Below, piece by piece: positions 1 to 14,500 of a stretch of 64,000 nt of DNA. Each line of letters opens with the position of its first letter. The stretch's first letter is position 1. Where the stretch lies: NCBI RefSeq assembly GCF_030936135.1, contig NC_082595.1, forward strand, positions 11,570,430-11,634,429, in the 5' to 3' direction. The translations under genes were made by a program, and so were the position numbers. The notes below the pieces were generated by a model. That model was given only the letters and a program-made list of their open reading frames with translations, did no database searches and was not told the origin of the DNA. The stretch comes from Gavia stellata. Taxonomy: Eukaryota; Chordata; Aves; Gaviiformes; Gaviidae.

Positions 1-2941
1 TCAGCAGCAGAAGGCTGGCTCCTATCCTACAAACACATTTTCAGGAAAAAAAAAAAAAACCCACACCATTGCCTTTCTGTCATCTTTGAAAAGGAGCAAC
101 AAAACATAACAAACCTATTATCCTGATTGGGTTTTACTAGTGAAAAAAGGAGCCATTACAACATGAGCTCATTAGCTGGAAGAACAATCTTCCTGCAGAG
201 ACAGGTATGTCTTTCTCTTAGTCATCAGTTAGTAGGATCTCCTGAGAGACAGGAGATGCTGAAAAGAAATTCTTGTTTAACATCTTAATCCCAATGTATT
301 TTTACCCTTGGATTTGAATTCCCAAAAGCTAGCTGCTAATGCTTCAGCACTACTGCACGTTAGCAGCCGGTGCCCAGAAAGCCGCCTGCCTGATGCCAGG
401 CAGTCAGCTCTCACAGTGTGCTACAATGCCTTTCACAAATAAGAATAATTAAGGATTATTCTTCAGGACTCGGAGATTCTCTTGAAATGTTGACAAGAAA
501 GGATTCTTAAGAAACATCATCACCCCCTTAAAGGCATGGTACTGATGCCAAAATGAACAGGGTTTTGTTTTAAATTTGTTTTCAAGACGAGTAGTTACTC
601 ATCATTGGTGCATTCTTGTGAAAAAGTTGCAAAAACTCGCCAAGACTGCATGCTGTCAAATATAAAAAGGTAAAATATTGTAATTGCTAGCATCTTTTCT
701 TATTCCATGTGCCAGAATTTGAATTTTTTAAAAAGTGTTGAACAATTAAAAAAAAGACAAACCCCAGATGTACATATTCCATTTCTAAAATTGACTAAGA
801 GTGTCCACAAGAACGCATTAGGTTCAGCCACCTCTCTGAAAGCCGCGTTATCATCAGGAAAATGCCTCATAAGACAGGCTCTTAAGTAACTCATTTGGAG
901 CCAGCAGTTGCCCCAGCATGCAAAGCATTGGTGTCTGTGAACACGTATCCAGGATGGGCCAAACTGACCTCAGCGATTGCCATCTCACCGTAACTCACGG
1001 TCGTTGGAGCCACTTTTGGACAAACTGCTTTGCAGGGCCCTGCTGTGAACTGCACCAGGGAATTATTTAAAATAAGATAAAGGGGCAAAAGGAAGTTTTA
1101 AACAAGACCAAATCCTCTCCCCAGTTCACTGCAATTCCACTATCAAGTGGGCCAACACCTGAAGCCTGGGAATATCACAGCTGGGGCAGGAGGAAGCACC
1201 TGGGAACAGAAACTCCTTCACACCAGTACAGAGACAGGCTCCCTGTGTCACCAAACCTGTCTGATCCACTAGCGTGACCTCCTAGGCAGGATTTCTAGCG
1301 TTGGCTTACGAGGCTCCCTACTAAAGCAAGTAAGATTTTGCCAGGACAGAAAGATCTCACGCATGAGCTCTCTAAGGGCAATCACACATCAACCTTGTGC
1401 CTGCATCTCAGAGCACTAACCGAAGGCAGCGAAGAAGCATTTACGCACTACTTTGGAAATCAGTGAGTTAGATTTTTAATGTTGACTACTAATTTAACAC
1501 TGGTATACACATTTCAAATTTCAAAGTATGCTTGTCTTAGGAACAAACCCAGGTAGTTGATATAAAAATGATGAGGGCCTCAGACGACAATTTGGCCCTA
1601 CTCCCATCAAGGCACTTTGCTATTAACCTCAGTGGGGGCAGAAAAATCCTTACACAGTTAAGGCTCTGGCACAAAACTCTTGCTGCTTCTTTAAACAGTA
1701 GCTGCACTGCATTGTGTTATCTCCCTAAGAAGCTATCCCACTTTAGCTTCCTCAGAGGTCAGCTATTCATCTCTGCTAAATACATCCAGTGTAGGAAGAA
1801 AATTCCTTAATCCTATTTTGCGTGCTTGTTTTCATATGCATAGCCACCATTCTCCCACATCGAGCCCAGGCCATACACGAAAAATCCTTGTTTGCTGCTA
1901 CTGCTCTCTCTGCTGTACAGCAGACAGGTGTTCACAACGAGAACTTTGCTGTGGCACACAAGAATTAAGAGCCAGCCACAGCAGAGGTGCATAAAATTAA
2001 CAGAAATCATTACTTAAAATGCAAAGCAAGAAACTGCATGGATTTGCATGTCTACTAAATGATTTCAGGACTGAGTTTGCAGCCTCTGAGAAATACAGGA
2101 ATGAAGAGTATGATAAAAAAATGGGGTAAAATTATGTGCCTATGCATTTACTCAAGGAGTTTATTTCACTTTGGTGTATTTACTTAAACCTCCCAAACAA
2201 GAATTCCCTCAAAGCTTATCACAGGATGGATTCTTCCTTCTTGCATTTGGGCTCACGCAGAGCTCACCTGCCCCTCCACAGAACCGTCTTTCTGCCGTCC
2301 TAGCACATGCTTGCAAAAAGCAACCTCTCTACTTTTAGCTCCTTTTAAATTAGGCTTAGTTTCCTGGAGGGAGAAAAGGAGAAGAGGCAGCACCATGACA
2401 CTTCCATGCTGTCCATAAGCAACCATTAAGAGGAAAATAAAAACAAACAAAACCCCGCCCATGGTGTGAGATATGAGACCACAGGTATTTACAACTGCAC
2501 CACCTGCATTTGTGCTCCACAACACTGCTTTGGTGATCATGGGGCTAGGCAGGCCTAGGCTCGTCTGCCTGCCAAGTTCAAATGCTTCCCTTCGGAAAAT
2601 ACTTATCCCTAATAAAACTGACTGGCCAGAGGGGCTGTTGTACATGGGAGGCAGATATTTAGGTCACTCAGGAAAAAAAACACAAACCCATAGCTCCTAC
2701 CCCGGCACATTCACAGATTCTCACAACTGTCAAGTTGACGTAAGTTCAACTCTCATTGAACAACATGCTCGTGTCGAAGAGGCTTTGTCTGCACTTCCCT
2801 TACACAAGCTTACAGAATAGTGACTGCATTAAACACCCGGGAACATTTCTTCCCCTAGATTAAAGGAAAAAGTTGGCTTTGATAAAAGAAGGTGAGTTTG
2901 CTACACCTGAAAATGAAGTGAAGCAATCCAATCAAAAGTTA
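1..2941. other. No recognisable gene; flank downstream of UTP25
   Basis: No exon with matching splice sites, no tRNA and no clear repeat was found here. The open frames are short and resemble no family I know. In mammals SYT14 is the next gene in this direction, but no C2-domain exon is visible. Confidence 0.55.
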
Positions 2942-2947
2942 TTTATT
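2942..2947 (-). terminator. AATAAA polyadenylation signal, likely UTP25
   Basis: This AATAAA on the minus strand lies about 295 nt past the UTP25 stop codon, giving a 3'UTR of roughly 0.3 kb. A variant ATTAAA lies nearer the stop, so use of this site is inferred. Confidence 0.6.
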
Positions 2948-3240
2948 CCAGCACCAATCTTTACTGACCAGTGAGGTTTTCAATATACAAGAATAGTTCT
3001 GGATTGACTTTGTTTCTATACAGAAGAAACCCCCAAGCCCTGCCTTCTTGAATAACATCCTTCATTTCTTGTTGGACACAGTACTGAAATATAAAATTTA
3101 ATACTGTATGAACAGTTTCAACAGAATATTTAGTAAGAGGGAGTAAAAAAGTTTTTAAAAAGTTTTTTAAGAAAGCAACATCAAAAAGTGCATTAGGAGT
3201 AAAATCCAGATCCTTCCAGTCGTCTAGTCTGCAGTATCAC

Positions 3241-3487
3241 TTATTCATTTTCTCCTGTAACAAAGAGGTGCACATTTTTCTTGGACTGTAGCATTTGAGC
3301 TGTGCGATCTATGCCAACCACTGCAGCCAATTTCTGAGCATCGTACTTGGAGTAAAGCACAGTACAGGTCCAAGTAGCATCCACTCCACTGTCCGTGGCC
3401 TTCATCATATTACAAATTTCACTATAGAAGTGAGAGTAGGTTGGTAACTCATAGAAAATGAGGTTCCTAATGCCTTTTATCGTATAC
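3241..3487 (-). CDS. UTP25: UTP25 exon 12, C-terminus and stop
   Basis: It encodes [20 protein letters not shown] through HLFVTGENE and a TAA at 3243-3241. The acceptor is ATTACAG. Confidence 0.98.
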
Positions 3488-6400
3488 CTGTAATAGGAAA
3501 AAACAAAAAAAGTAACTGCCAATTTTTACAAAGTGTGAGCATTAAAACATCAATCCCATCTCAGTTCTTCCAATTTCCATCAACTTCAATGCATATTGGT
3601 TGTAGCTCAATTCTACAAACCCTGTGCCATGAAGACTAAACTTAACACAGATGTGGAATTAAGAGCAGGGGGGAGGGTGGGTCTAACGCTGCCAGGCACT
3701 GTGGCTTCCTCTAAGGTACAGACCACCACCAAATTCTGCAGTATTCAGCCTCTTTGGCTTGGATTTTAAGACAGTGACGCTTGATCAGACTGAGCCTCAT
3801 GAAACTTTTCATACTTGCTAAAACATCTTCTGCTAATAGCAAAAACTATTCTATTAGGAACTTCTGAACAGCCCCAGTCAGGACGTAGCAAATTTTCCAG
3901 GTGGCCTCAGCTTGCTATATTGTGTTATTGAACCAATTACATACCCTTTTCCAGAATTTTATGTAATTATTGTGGCACAGATGGACACAAATAAAAGGCA
4001 CAATGAATCCCATTTTGCAGGCTATATCATCATGTTCTGACATCAGTGGCACTTGGTGGCACTTACCTTCCTGAATAAAGCCCTGTGCGTACCAAAGTGT
4101 CAGAGTCTCTGCAAGGGACTGCTGACAACATGCAAAAAATTTTAAAGCTAACTGAAAAGCTCTTACTTCAGTCAAAGAAGTCCTCAGAGAGACCCAACAG
4201 ATTCAAAAAGCAATATAGCCCCATCCATGATTAAGGTCAGACTCTACTTCCAAAACAGCACAGATGCAACTCAAAGGAAAACTCTGTCCACAATTCACCT
4301 TTTGTAAAAGTGGAAGCGCTCAGTGAACAATAAAAACTGCTTCTCTCCCTTGAGAAAGAACCGTCTTGCTCTGCAGACGCCAGCCTTTTTAGTGTATTCA
4401 CAAATGTGAGTAAAATTCAGCTCCTCTTTCTTGAAGAAATTTCGAAGACGCACGTAGTCAAAATATGATGGAACATAAATGAGCGTGTGTGACATGATGG
4501 CATCGCGGTACTCGGGCAAAACTTTGTCGATGAAAAACTGAAACCTGAGTTAACAAAACAAGTATGTTTTAACCAGAGTTAACATTTAGCTTTCCAATAC
4601 TGATATGACTTCAAACAGGAACATCATCAGACACAAGAGACTATAGAAGATTTTTACATTTTTCCTTCTTTAACTTCATAGGATTTCCACACATGTAGAA
4701 GATAAAAGGCAAAGGTTTTATCAGTACTACACAGTTATGGTAGAGACTGGTATTCCTTTCCCAGACTTTATTCTCCAGTGCCTTTGGCAAGGAAAAGTTC
4801 AATATTCCCCTCCACCTGTATAGAGCTGAGCCTGCATCTGAAGACTAATGAAGGCGTACTTCTGTGGTGAAATCACATTGTGCTCTGCAGGAAAAGGTAT
4901 GCTCAACTAAATCTGAAATTGCAGTCACTAGGGCATAGCAAAATAGTCTGGAACACAGAGTACCTTGTCTCTATTACAGAAGTTAAATTTTCAGCTTCTA
5001 GCCTCCGAAAAACATGAGGAAGCTGGACTGCAACATGGCTAATGGAGCCACTGAGTGGTACATTGCGGATGGCCACCTGCAAGAAGAAAGTAGAACATTT
5101 AGGGAAGCGGCATTTCAAAGGCAGCCACGCTCCAGCCAGCTTTCTGCTCCTAACGCACATCTGCAAGCAGCGCACAAGGCTGTTTTTAAGAAAGCTCCAG
5201 TACAAAACTACATTCATGTATACACACACCAGACCTGTTAAATATACGTGACCACTGCTTATGCTCTGACTTCCGTATATTTGAGGTAGACAACTAAGGT
5301 TTTTACTTTTCCTGTTTCTTTCAAAGTAATAGCAGTTTGTGCTTCTTATACAGTCAGGGGGCGGGGGGGGAAGGAGGCAAACTCTTCATTTAACAACAAA
5401 GTAAATAAAACAAGATAACTTGTGTGTGTCAAATTAAGAAAAAACAAAATCTGATTTCTGACATGAAACAGCTACCTATGAAAGAAAAGGATCAAGTAAG
5501 TGTCGCTGCAAGAAGAGTGGTTCTTCATGCTTTTGGCACAGCATTAGAAATTGTCATGCAGTGTCATGGAGATTCAGACTGAAACACTTTGGCAATAGAA
5601 ATGACTGCCACTGACAGTCTTTCTACAGCTGAGTTATGGAATTTTTTCCATGCGTTGGATTTTCTGTTCCTCTCCCCCTCCCTTACACCAGCATTTAAAA
5701 GGCAGCTTTCAGCTCATCTGCGAACTCACCTGCCCCATGTAATTGAAGCAGTGTTTGTTGAAGACAGAGTTAATCTGGGGATCCTGAAGAGCACTGAACA
5801 GCAGTGTCTGGCGGTAGTACCTGGACCAGTTATTGAGATTCAGCATTCGCACTCGGGAAAAGTCTACCCCGTGGGAATCCAGAGGCAGCAGGTTAATGTG
5901 CTTCATCAGGTGCTACACAGAGGGATGGAAACACACCGCTACAGACTGACGTCCCTGCACCCAGACTGCAAAATCCTGAACTGCAGTGAGAAAGCAGGCA
6001 GGGACGAGCAAGACAGCACAGAATATCACAGTAGTGATCTCCCAAGACATGACTGTCTGGAATTTTTGACCACAGCAAGAGTAATCTACTCGATTTCCCA
6101 CCACAGAACTGAAATCTAACATCTCTTTAGTCACCAGTAACCTTTGCTTCCAATTTTCTCCCATGGGGCAAGTAAAATGGGTTTGTTTGTTTGTATTCAA
6201 GTCAATGGGCCCAAGGTTTCTGAGCTAAAAGAAGCCCAAGTGCAGTTTCCCATTGCATTCAGGGAGAGTTTGGGTGCAAGTGAAGAAATTCACTTGATTT
6301 GGGCCTCACTGAATGGTGCCTAGGACTGGCATCGCTGCCGCTGCGCGGCAGGCAGTCATACACAAAGGAAAAAACAGGAAACAGGCTCTGGGACTCATTC

Positions 6401-9400
6401 CTTGGATATCATGTAGGCTGATGTGCCTTTCCTAGGACTCCCCAGGAAACAAGACACATTCTGGGCTCATTCAAAATGTACAGTAACGTCATGCTGTCAA
6501 AATGCACGGCCCAGGTACTGCAAAGGTGTTTCTATGTGGAAAAAACCCCAACCTTTTGACCTTGAAATCTTTTGTTAAGCAAAAGCCAAAAAGCATGGGT
6601 ACTACTGCATACTAGCCACAATCCCAGAGCAGTATTTTCACGACAGGTACAGGAAAACCTTCACACTGTTTAACTTTGGACATGACTAATGCTTAGTATC
6701 TCTACTGTCAGTGGAGACAAGCACCAGCTTCTATTGCTTTCTGGAGGAACCTGAATTAAGTTGCGTAGATTCCTCAACACGGCTGCAATCTGACTGAGAC
6801 ACTGGGCAGTCAGACAGCTGGCATATTTTCTCCCAGATGTGATTAAACACATCATCATCTCAACCTGCAAGATAATTAAAACTGTCCAAAAACGCTCTGA
6901 TGAAATATGCCACTAAAGCACCAAATACTAAGATTTATAGAGAACAGGTGCTGAATACTACCAAAATCTGTAGAAAGAATATTCTTTAGTATAAGGAAAA
7001 TATCAGGGTGGAGGGAGAAAAAGGAACAAGCATACATGTATGGAATCAAGTCAGTAAAAAAATAGCAATACTGTTCACTGCCAAAACTAAGTTACATCAG
7101 ACTAATGAGACACAGCACAACACAGAAATGAACACATACGGAAAACGCACCAGAACATGTTCCCAATTCTGCATCAGGTAAATATCTGCTTGATCAATTA
7201 TGAGAATTTCTATTGATGACAGAAAATCAAAATCTCTCTTCTTCTCCCCCTCTGCGCCAATAATAGTCCTCATACCCAGGGGAGAGGCAATGATGATATC
7301 CGATGAGTAAAACGGTGCATATAGTCTCATACTCTTTTGAAGAATCGCAACCCCTGTCCGACAACAACCAACAGCATTTTCTTAGTTCAGCAAACTCGTT
7401 CAGTAGTACCTTCTTCCAGATTTTTCATAGGCTGGACAACATTTAACTGAAACATTTTTTGTGATTTTCTGCTAAAAAGGGGGATGAAGGGGCTGAAGAA
7501 CTTAAGGAAAAAAAAAATAGCAGAAGTGATTAACTATTCCTTTCTCCCTAAATCTTAGACTTTGGTCTCTGCCATTAGGTACTATAGTAACCATTATCTT
7601 AATCTGCCATGAAAGATTCAGTATGGACCTCTTGACTATAAACTGCCTTTATTCACAGGGCCACAAGAGTTGCTACTAAAACACAAAGGAAAAGGTTCTT
7701 TGTGTGACGATGACTGAAAACATCGCCAGTCTTGCACCTTCCCTGGCATTGCTTCTCACACCGCATGTTGCGGTGTACATGCCAGACTAGCTTATGCATC
7801 ACCTCTCATGTTAAAGAAAGGAAAAGGACGGAATCAAAGGAGTTTGCTACCTGCGTCGTAACTACATGGCAACACTGCTAGGACCCACAGTTTTCTGGTC
7901 TTAAAAACCCAGGTAGTCCAGACCATATTCAAACCACCCACTACAGTCTGCCCAAAAATGACATCTCTTCAACTTCTCTCTCTCTCTCTGTGTGAAGCCA
8001 GCTACCATGGGCACAGCTGAAGGCACTTGCAAGAATTTCACACAGACATCAATAGGGACCCCTCCTGCTATCTATTTTAACCCAATGATAAAAACGGAAA
8101 AAAAAGAAAGGCACAATTGGTTGAATTTCCAGGATGAAGATACCACTTGTCACAGCATATACACAGTTTAACAACATCAAATCTTTTTTCCATTTAAAAA
8201 TGTGAAAGGGTGGTTTTAGTAAGGCATAGCAAATATGCTTCAAATTAGATCTTTGTGCAGAACTAACAGGGTGTGAGGCACAGTAAGAAAGAATAATTAT
8301 TCTGCTTCTTTGATTTGCTTCTGCAAGCAACAGCACTGAAAGTTTCCTCAAACCTGGTAAGTGGATCAAGCAGACTGTGGCATGGGAGAGGACTGAAAGG
8401 AAAATCATTATGCTACTGAAAGTAAGATGCTCTCAGCCAGAGAGATATTCACTGGGGAAGGAAAAAAGACTGAGTGGGACCTGCTTGCATCTTCCACTGT
8501 ATCATTAAATCTCTTGGGATGTCAATTTATCTTTCAAGGGGCAGTAATTTCAAAAGCCTGCGACCTGTCAAGTTAAGTTAGAAGAACTGCCTACTCATCA
8601 GCTCCAGGAACCAAGCCACTAGCTAATTCTCTGCATACTGACTTACTAAAACAGCATGAGATTACAATATTATGAAATAGTCTCAAATTCGCTGCTTGTC
8701 CAACAGTCCTACTTGCTGGCTACCCCTCTGCTTTCTTGAAAACCATGGGCAGCACAGCAGAAAACTGCTTTGCTCAGTACTGAGCTTTAATTTTGTTCCA
8801 ACCATTAGTGATTACAACAGACATTGCGAATAGGCTAATTAAACCCAAAAGGTTTTTTTTTTTTTAATAACATGAAAGACTTCGCTGCATAATCAAGGCT
8901 ATCCTCTTTAAAATGAGGTGTGGGCAGTCCTGCTACAATAAAGCAATCATTGCATTTTAAGTGATTCTGAACTTGATGTGAAAATCTTTACTTTTGATTT
9001 TTCTCTTCCTTTTTAAGTTCTGGCAAGGCAAGGAGGATTTTCAGAAAATATCCAAGTTGCCAGTGCAAAACCAGCATGAATACCACAAAGCATAGAGTCT
9101 CACCAGAACTTAGAGGCCGACAGCTCCTAGACATTTAGGAAGAACTTGTTACTTCTCAGTTCTTTACAAGCTAAAAATCATCTGTTCAGTAGGTCATTAC
9201 CAATTCTGAAGTGGTCATCAATGTTGCCAGCAAAGACAGCTTCATAATCTTCAGGTCTTTTCAGGTTGGGGGGCTTCTCTTCCGGGTCAGAGCCAAACTC
9301 CCCTTTGAAACGCTTTTTATTACTTACATCTATTTTTCTTTTGTCATTCACTTCAAGAAGACTGATGAAAATATGCACAATTCGCAAAGCACATTCCCTG

Positions 9401-11537
9401 AAGGGCACTATCATCAGTACCTGTGTAGATCAACAGTTACAACGGAACAACCCATAAAATATGAACACTCACAGTTAACTGTACGTTAAGTAATTTTTTT
9501 GACTGAGATCTGCCCCCATGGGGCATCCCAACAAAACAAAACAATTCTGACATGCAGCAAGGAGGGAGAATGCGCTGGGACAGTGTGCTTGTGAACAGGT
9601 ACTGGCCAGCAGCTCGGTTTGGTTCCCCCTCTCACACCCAGGGTACATTACAGGGGAATTGAAAACTAAGCACGTTCTCCTGTTCTCCCTACCCCCCAAG
9701 AAAGCCAGAGCTCCCACAATACACAGACAGGGACAATGGCTCACTCTTGGATGGGTGGCAATAGCCTCTGCACAGCACTTTGAAATATAAATATCTAACT
9801 GGGGAGTCAACACAGAAACGAAAGGCATTTGCAGGGGTGCAGCAAACACCGAAACCCAACTTTGAAACTGTTCAACAGGTAGTTGGCACCACCAGTGACA
9901 GGCTAGCCCTAGTTGAATCCACCTGGTTATCAACTAGAGGATGCTGTGAATCCAGGCAGGCTTAGTTTGAGGTCCACTGCACCAACTATGACAGGTGGAC
10001 TTGACAATGGCACTGGGATTCCCCGAAGTCTCCCAGGTATAGAACGATCTTTCCAGGCAGGACAGTCCTTAAAAGTGCGTAAGGACAAAAAATTTTCTGG
10101 GACATCCCACATTGGGTGACAGCCTACACTACCTGCACTAACACTGAAGAAAAGGAAGCAGGAAAAGGCAACATGTCAGTTGGTGCTGATAGGGAGACAA
10201 AGAAAAAGATAAGCCAAACTCATGGCTCAGCATAGAAACAGGCTGGCTAACAACCCTGTGCTCACTGCTGCTCACAGGGTGTTTGCCCTGGCCACGGCAG
10301 ACGACTTCCAGGCATGATAAAGGGATGTGGAAAGGCACAGGCCCAGGAACATGTCACCTGAGAGCAGTAACAGAAATACTTCTGGATAATCTACCAGGGT
10401 GTTTATACAGTCTGACCAGACAGCTGGGGGGAGTGGGGGAATCACATTAACGAAGCTCTCTTACCTTAGGTCTAGTGAGCCCCTGATCCCTGTAATCATT
10501 GTCAGTCCCTGGCTTTTGGTCTCTTCGTTTGGCATTGTTGCTGAGCACCTGGGCATTTGCCTTCAGAACATGGTTCAAGGCATGCAAGCAGTAAGCATGC
10601 CTGATTTCTTCTCCATTTGTTAAAGCATTTCTTTCCGGATAGAACAAGTCCCGGTATGTATTCATGATACAGAAGAGCTCTCTTTGTAACGGGGTAAAAG
10701 AGGGATCGCCTGGTTTGTTCACTGAGGACAGAAATTGTTTATTCACTTTTGGCCAAGTGGATTCTAAAGGCTTGTGAAGATAAAGCTGTTTCACGTCAAC
10801 TTCTTTTTCTGCCTTCAAAGTTTTATGTTTCTCCAAAGTGGAAGAAAAAGTTAGCTGGCCCAACCTTGGCCACTGAAAAAAAAAACCAAACACACACCAC
10901 AAAAAGGAGTCATATGTACCAAACTTATTACACTTGAAAGCACACCACAGCTGGCAGTTCAATCGGGTTCATGAAATTTGAGAAATTATCTTCTCATAAT
11001 AAAAGCTGAAACCTTTTCTTCAATATGCAATCTTTTCCTTAGAGTCTACCAGGGTAAACAACAATAAACTTGAGCTCAGTAGATCTGGGTGTACTTTGCA
11101 GTGATGTGTCTGTAACCGTCCTCATTTTACAGATGAGAAAACCAAGGAAGAGGAAGGACATCATTTCTGCCTAACCCATCCAGCAAATCAGTGGGACAAA
11201 CCAGGGACAAGATGAGAACCCTGGAGTCTGACTACACTTATAGATCAGCCGCACTGAGGTATATACTTTGTTTAAAGATGAAAACAAAACCCCATTAGGG
11301 GCTAAACCCAGAAGCTGCGAATCAGTTACTAAATGCAATCTTGCTGGAAGCCTGTCTGATTTCAAGGGCAAAAGTTATCAGTGTAGTAGGGGAAATCTCT
11401 AAAGTCTCTTGCCATGCAAGTTGTCCCATCCTATCTCCATAAAGTAGCTACATCAAGTTAAGCAAAGCTATATTGTACCTTGCTTCAGATGACACTGGTA
11501 TTTTTGGCCACCATATTCCAAAAGAGAAGAAAGGAAA

Positions 11538-11568
<31 letters not shown>

Positions 11569-14500
11569 TCACAGCTTTCTCTCTGACTGACTAACTATTG
11601 GATATCTTCCAATGAATGTCACCCAGCATATGGCTGCCCAGAATGCAAGGCAACCCTCCAAAACAAAAATCAGATGTGAAAAAGTTAGGAAGCAAAGGTT
11701 TGTCTAAAAGCGAGTACTTTGAAAAACAACATTCTCTCTCAAGCAATGAGGTGGTTTTCTGTTACTGTAATTCACCTATTATTTCCAGTATTAACAATGT
11801 AAGTATTAAATTCCCCTTTACTGGCTTGTAAAGGTGTACAGAGATACAGCCATCTTGAAGCACGAACATGGAAGTGTACATCACTTGTACATCACAAGTA
11901 CTTTTAAGACTGTACATGTTCACCTCATAAGTTCAGTTGCAGAGCACATCCCTGGCATCGTGCTGTTACCACTCAGAATCCACTCCTGTTTCCACCTGAT
12001 GTCAGGACTACTACACCTGTGGGTTTGGGATTATAGATCAAACTCTAAAGCTATGTTTTTCAGACATGTCACTATATGCCTACTTAACAGCAGACTTCAG
12101 ATGTCAACTCTCGTTCAGCACTAAGCAAAGAAGAAAACACTTCAGCAACAACACAGTGACAAAATCTTGACAATTCCAGTGCCAACAGCTAATAATAACA
12201 ATTATGACTCTATTTTACTTGTATTAAAAAAAAGTTATTTTAATCCAGGCATCTTTAGGAACTCTGGATGGCTACAGAACACTGTTACCTTGCTTTGACT
12301 TGAAGTTTTAGGAAGCGTAGACATTTTTTCTACTTCTTTTTCTTCAAGTTCTTTATCCATGTGCTGTTTAAATGGATCTATTTATAACAAAAAAAACATA
12401 TCCTGAGAACTATTGTAGTTAATACTGGAATCAAGTTTCAGAACGGATTTGCAAATAAGATGAACAGTTTCCATGCTGGCCACCACCACAGTTAACACTA
12501 GTTATTTCAAAGCACTTGGAGATGAGAGAAAGAATGTCAAATTCTCTCTACAAGAACAGAGAGAACAGATTTGACAGATTGCTTTAAAAAAAAGAAAAAG
12601 AAGCACTTATGGAAGTACTAGAACTTTCCATCACAAAACAAATGTTGGACAGGAAAGCAATATGTAGTAGAAAACACTGTGGCAATTTTCTGCCTTAAGC
12701 TGTGACACATCCACCCCTTGCAGGTGAAATAGGCTGTCAACAGTGAAGACCGAAGGGAACTTACTGCCCTTCTTAATTTATAAACAGTTCTGCCCAGGGC
12801 TTTGCATCTTTGGCCAGTGATATGAATACAGTCTGTGATAAAGCAGAGAAAGATAGGTGGGTTTTGGGGAAGGGAGGCAAAAATTGCCTGAAGTGAGCAG
12901 AATTATGATTTATCTAATCAGCATTTCTTTTTGGAAAGGAAAGGAACTGTAAAATCATATTATAGTCAAAGACACTGGCATGCACAAGTCACATGCAAAG
13001 CTTATTCTGAAAACCAAGCTCTGTAGACTGCTTGCAGCACAGCAGCACTCACTGCATAAAAAAACTAATTAGAAAACACTAGTGCTTGCCAAGGGATATC
13101 TAGCCCACATACATGTTATCCATCCAAAAGTCAAGACACTCGCTAATTATGACACTGTTGAGAATATCTTCCCAGCAACGGAAATGAACAGGATATAATT
13201 TAATTGTATTACAGGTTCCGTCTTCAGCTGAGTTTTACCGATTCCAGCATTTGTCAGCTAAAGTAGAGGGAATAATGTGAAGCATTTTCAGGAATTCTAG
13301 TGAACTCGGGACCAGAATAGAAATCCATCCCCTTTCTGCTATCTTAGGTGACTCATTTTCTGTAATAGATTATAAAGCCACTTTCAATCTACAGGAACCC
13401 ACTGAAAAGTAGTGCATCATTTATAGGTTGAACAAAGCTGTTAGGATACTTAGCATGCAGTTGGAGAGCTACGGTTCTCATTAAAATGCAATGCCAACAG
13501 CCTAAGTAATATTCTCATGGTAACAAGAACGACCTGTTTTTTCTATCACATGGCCCTTTGATGCTTCCACACATTTCATGTATCAACTAGGCTGCCTCCC
13601 AGATCTAATGTCAGCTGCTGCTCCAAGATGACAAGCCAGCATCACCAGGGATGCTACAAACATATTTCTCTCTCTCAAACTATGCCATCTGATATTAAAA
13701 CCACAGAGCATGAAATACGACTAGAAGCTCTGCAAGTGCCAATGTGTGGCATATCACTGAACGATCACACACCCGTGCACACAGTTATGTGTATTACACA
13801 TGGTGGGATGACTCCAACAGCGGAGTTCAGACTGCACCCAACAGCGCACTGCAGCGTTGAGATTCTGGGCTACACCCTTAAAAGATACCACACAGATGCT
13901 CCACTGATGCCTCATGCCTTCCTGATCCCGGTGCAGTCGGACTCCTTCGCATAACCTTCAAAATCCAGAGAGCCCTGAGCATTTGTCTAAATTACTGTGG
14001 CTGCCTCAAGCTTCCACCTCTAACTCCACTGAGTTGTGAAGGATGCCCTCACAGGTCAGCTTGTGATTATCTCCTGTGCTGTCTGTGCCAAGAATATCTT
14101 CCAAGTGCAGGCTTGCAGGGCCCTTCTTATTAAAATAGCTTTTTAAACTACTATTAAAGCAGCAGAACAAGATAACCCCCCCCACGTACATTTCTAGTTC
14201 CTGATATTTCAAGCTTTATTGGTCGTAACAGAAACTACACACAAATCCCAGTCCACAGGGGCTACTGAAAACACATGGCTCAACTACATGTCTGCATTAG
14301 CGTTAAGTGTCCCTTATGCAATCAGCTCACATGTGGGCAATACAATGAATAATGTAGTGGAAGAACTCAGAAACTATATAGCTTATCATTAGGGTGTTTG
14401 ATAATTTACACGTTTACAGATACTCCTCTAAAGGCAGATCACAAAACACAAACATACTGTGTTTTACCTTCTGAAAAGGCTTGCGAAGAACTGCTGTCTC

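Noticed and set aside
6700-6860. Possible C/D-box snoRNA in a UTP25 intron (ATCATCATC on plus near 6850)
   Set aside because: No matching D box with closing stem could be placed on the gene strand by eye.
9475-9933. Minus-strand 152-codon open frame in UTP25 intron 6
   Set aside because: The exons on both sides join in phase without it, and its sequence matches nothing in the UTP25 family.
13628-13954. Plus-strand 108-codon open frame in UTP25 intron 4
   Set aside because: No recognisable domain, splice sites or similarity, and the length is within chance for the window.
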